51,968 nucleotides of DNA, from positions 1 to 51,968 of the forward strand of contig DASPJL010000177.1 in assembly GCA_035628645.1 (NCBI GenBank). The letters run 5' to 3'. Position 1 is the first letter of the stretch. Each line of letters opens with the position of its first letter. Both the position numbers and the translations under genes were made by a program. The notes below the pieces were generated by a model. It was given only the letters and a program-made list of their open reading frames with translations, did no database searches and had not been told where the DNA came from. Source of the stretch: DASPJL01 sp035628645 (GTDB lineage: Bacteria > Bacteroidota > Bacteroidia > Cytophagales > Cyclobacteriaceae). Shown one piece after another: positions 49,851 through 51,968 of the stretch.

Positions 49851-51968
49851 TTATCTTGAAATAAACTTCTTCACCCAGATCCTTTTATCCCCGCTGGCTT
49901 TAAAGAAATAAAGCCCTGGACCGATCGAAGGAAGTTCTAATTCAAGCGTTTTTTCAACATTTTTAAAATATAATGTCTGTGTTTTTAATCCATTATCATC
50001 CATAATGTCCAGGCTGAGATTTCCTGGGGCAGAATCAAAGGACAGATTTACTTTTGTTCCGCCACTTGCGGGATTAGGATATACCGTCATTCCTATGGAT
50101 TCCTTTAAAGAAAGTCCTGGTTTGCCGGCATCAACAATTCTGGATGCAGAATAGGTAGGCAAGCTTCTTAAATAAGAACTGTTGCTGTTAATAAAAGAAT
50201 TATTGTTTTGATAAACGTCCCAATTAATTGACCAGGACATAATACCTCTTAAACCCGGATGTTCATTGTTTACTATACTAAAAGCTTGTTGCAAACCTGC
50301 ATTGGAGATTTGTCCGCTTCCGGCAGCACCCTGAGAAGCCGGCACTGCAATCACTACCTGGTCAGGTCTTAAACCAGGGAAAAAGGAATTGGCATTTCCT
50401 CCAACGGTGAATCCCTCAATGATCATTTCCGTCATGGCTACAATTCCTTCTACAGTTCCCATACTGTACATTACGCCATCATTTCCCTGCATTTGCATAG
50501 AATTGTATAATTGGGTTTGTACATAGGTTGTCCTATCCCTTAAAGCATGGATCATAGGAATATAGACACCACTTCTAGAGTCTACATTTCCATTGCTTCC
50601 GCCGTACCATTGGTGTCCCATTGGGAAATAGAAAGTTTCCGGTGCCCATGACAATATAAAGGTTTCAGGATAAGAATCGACAATTTGTCTGATGGCAGAA
50701 ATCATATTTACAACTTTAGGCGAAGTAGGATTTTTGAAGTCAGGATCCTGACCTCCATTAAATTGTACAGAAGATTGCTCCGTATCGATGTCTATTCCAT
50801 CAAAACCATATTCATTTACAAAACCTTTGATGTCATTTACAAATTGAGTTACCGCGGCTGACGACCCTAAAGAAAAATAGCCTTCATAACCACCAATAGA
50901 CAACACCACTTTTTTCCCTCTGCTTTGAAGGGTTTGGATATCCGCTTTAAAGTCATTGATAGTATAATCGGAGGTCAGGCCGGAAACGACAAATTTCATC
51001 CTTCCATCCGTACTTCCGGGAGAAATCGGTTCCGCAAAAGAAATATTAATGACATCCCATCCCGGATTCACGTCTCTCAACTTAACAAAAGGAACTCCTC
51101 CACCCCATGAATGCCAATAGCCCGACATTATGTGTTTAGGCAATCCTGAATTAGTAACCATTCCCACGGTAATGGAAATCAATGATGATTCTTTGGTATT
51201 TCCACTGTTATCTGTGGCTTTTGCCATCAAAGTATGCGTACCCTGTGTGCTTGTCCAGGAAATGCCGTAAGGACTTGTGGCATCCTCGCCTATTTTAAAA
51301 CCATCCACAAAAAATTCCACTTTAATAACGTTGCCGTCTCCGTCAGAGGCCGAAGCTGAGATTGCTACAGCTGTCCCCACAGGGAATTGGGTACCATTTG
51401 CGGGAGAACTGATATTTACAGAAGGTGCATTGTTATTATTTCCCGAACATGGCCCCACTAAAGTCCAGGCATCTTGCCAATAACTTCCTGTTCCAGGAGC
51501 ATAAGCCCATGCGGCGCCATTACACCAACCGGAATAAGGAGCAGGTTTACATTGATAGGAATTACCTGCATTTTTAACTTTACTTCCAGCCGAATATCCT
51601 CCATTTTCTACATATTGAGGATCAGAGCAGCCTCCTGTTGCCGGATTAACGGTTATGGAAATTGAGATTGAAGTGCCGGTTGCGCCGGCATTATCCGTAG
51701 CTTTTGCAGTTAAGGAATAAGTTCCAGCCGACACATTTGTCCAGTTAAAAGAATAAGGAGAACTCAAATCTTCACTCAGCTTAGTTGATCCATTATAAAA
51801 TTCAACTTTACTTACTGTTCCATTCTGATCTGCTGCATTGGCAGTGATAGTTATAGAAGCAGGAGCGGTAAATGAAGCCCCATTTGAAGGAGAGGAAATG
51901 CTTGCTGTAGGAGAAGGATTGTTTGAACTTGATACAGTAATATTTATTGCGGACGAAGTTGTCGTACC
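49851..51968 (-). CDS. Secreted GH18 chitinase with Ig-like and chitin-binding modules (5' end outside window)
   Basis: 705 codons are visible, and the frame stays open to the right edge, so the start lies beyond it. From N to C are two Ig-like modules (SASFT..VEFYNGSTKLSED; VEFFVDGFKIGED), separated by a chitin-binding-type module (YVENGGYSAGSKVKNAGN ... WCNGAAWAY). The GH18 barrel follows, with the catalytic signature FDGIDIDTE (DxxDxDxE), where the last glutamate is the proton donor, and MSWSINWDVYQN near its end. A T9SS sorting domain begins TVYPNPASGG. It hydrolyses beta-1,4 N-acetylglucosamine polymers outside the cell. The upstream protein shares its modules. Confidence 0.94.
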   Translation of the reverse strand, partial: GTTTSSAINITVSSSNNPSPTASISSPSNGASFTAPASITITANAADQNGTVSKVEFYNGSTKLSEDLSSPYSFNWTNVSAGTYSLTAKATDNAGATGTSISISITVNPATGGCSDPQYVENGGYSAGSKVKNAGNSYQCKPAPYSGWCNGAAWAYAPGTGSYWQDAWTLVGPCSGNNNNAPSVNISSPANGTQFPVGTAVAISASASDGDGNVIKVEFFVDGFKIGEDATSPYGISWTSTQGTHTLMAKATDNSGNTKESSLISITVGMVTNSGLPKHIMSGYWHSWGGGVPFVKLRDVNPGWDVINISFAEPISPGSTDGRMKFVVSGLTSDYTINDFKADIQTLQSRGKKVVLSIGGYEGYFSLGSSAAVTQFVNDIKGFVNEYGFDGIDIDTEQSSVQFNGGQDPDFKNPTSPKVVNMISAIRQIVDSYPETFILSWAPETFYFPMGHQWYGGSNGNVDSRSGVYIPMIHALRDRTTYVQTQLYNSMQMQGNDGVMYSMGTVEGIVAMTEMIIEGFTVGGNANSFFPGLRPDQVVIAVPASQGAAGSGQISNAGLQQAFSIVNNEHPGLRGIMSWSINWDVYQNNNSFINSNSSYLRSLPTYSASRIVDAGKPGLSLKESIGMTVYPNPASGGTKVNLSFDSAPGNLSLDIMDDNGLKTQTLYFKNVEKTLELELPSIGPGLYFFKASGDKRIWVKKFISR

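Overview
The window is a stretch of chromosome from a Bacteroidetes bacterium, most likely a free-living Cytophagales- or Chitinophagales-like chitin degrader. The signs are low-GC DNA, promoter boxes of the TAnnTTTG type with few Shine-Dalgarno sequences, a carboxypeptidase-regulatory/TonB-plug outer-membrane receptor, type IX secretion sorting domains on two large secreted chitin-related proteins, many lipoproteins, and a large type II-C Cas9 of Bacteroidetes type. I cannot name the species. No rRNA or tRNA gene was recognised.

Layout. 1-2.3 kb: minus-strand cheR-cheB-GAF signalling operon. 2.6-5.7 kb: small orphan genes, a single-domain response regulator, a lipoprotein, a SemiSWEET-like transporter and a baeRF-like fragment. 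5.8-6.0 kb: relic of a PIN-type toxin-antitoxin pair. 6.0-9.9 kb: hemB, an NAD-dependent epimerase, a kinase-fold protein and an acetyltransferase. 9.9-11.0 kb: a REP-type palindrome field with its RAYT transposase, whose coding region has itself been filled by tandem palindromes. 11.1-15 kb: HxlR regulator, DoxX protein and a PQQ dehydrogenase with a fused cytochrome c domain. 15.1-17.8 kb: a large radical SAM protein and a small membrane protein.

18.2-28 kb is the centrepiece: a type II-C CRISPR-Cas locus in the order tracrRNA (minus), then cas9, a HIRAN-domain gene, cas1 and cas2 (plus), then an array of 40 repeats and 39 spacers transcribed from the minus strand towards the cas genes. The HIRAN gene lies inside the cas operon, 2 nt after cas9, in a subtype that has neither csn2 nor cas4. 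I regard it as the best candidate for an undescribed system component. It may be a DNA-end-binding adaptation or repair factor. The leader end of the array is fused to the first 40-odd codons of a phage-like gene, and a frameshifted phage replication gene lies just beyond it.

28.7-33.5 kb is a repeat-rich accessory zone. About six units of a 195-bp tandem element with internal inverted repeats surround a GIY-YIG nuclease gene and the orphan C-terminus of an SNF2 helicase. The zone also holds an outer-membrane protein, a second DoxX gene with its Rrf2-type regulator, and an AAC(3)-I-like acetyltransferase. 33.5-38.2 kb: a two-component system followed by a TonB-dependent receptor. 38.3-43.6 kb: a three-gene minus-strand cell-envelope operon and an MreB paralogue. 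44-46.5 kb: divergent katA/oxyR. 46.6-52 kb: two secreted multidomain proteins, the second a GH18 chitinase that runs off the right edge.
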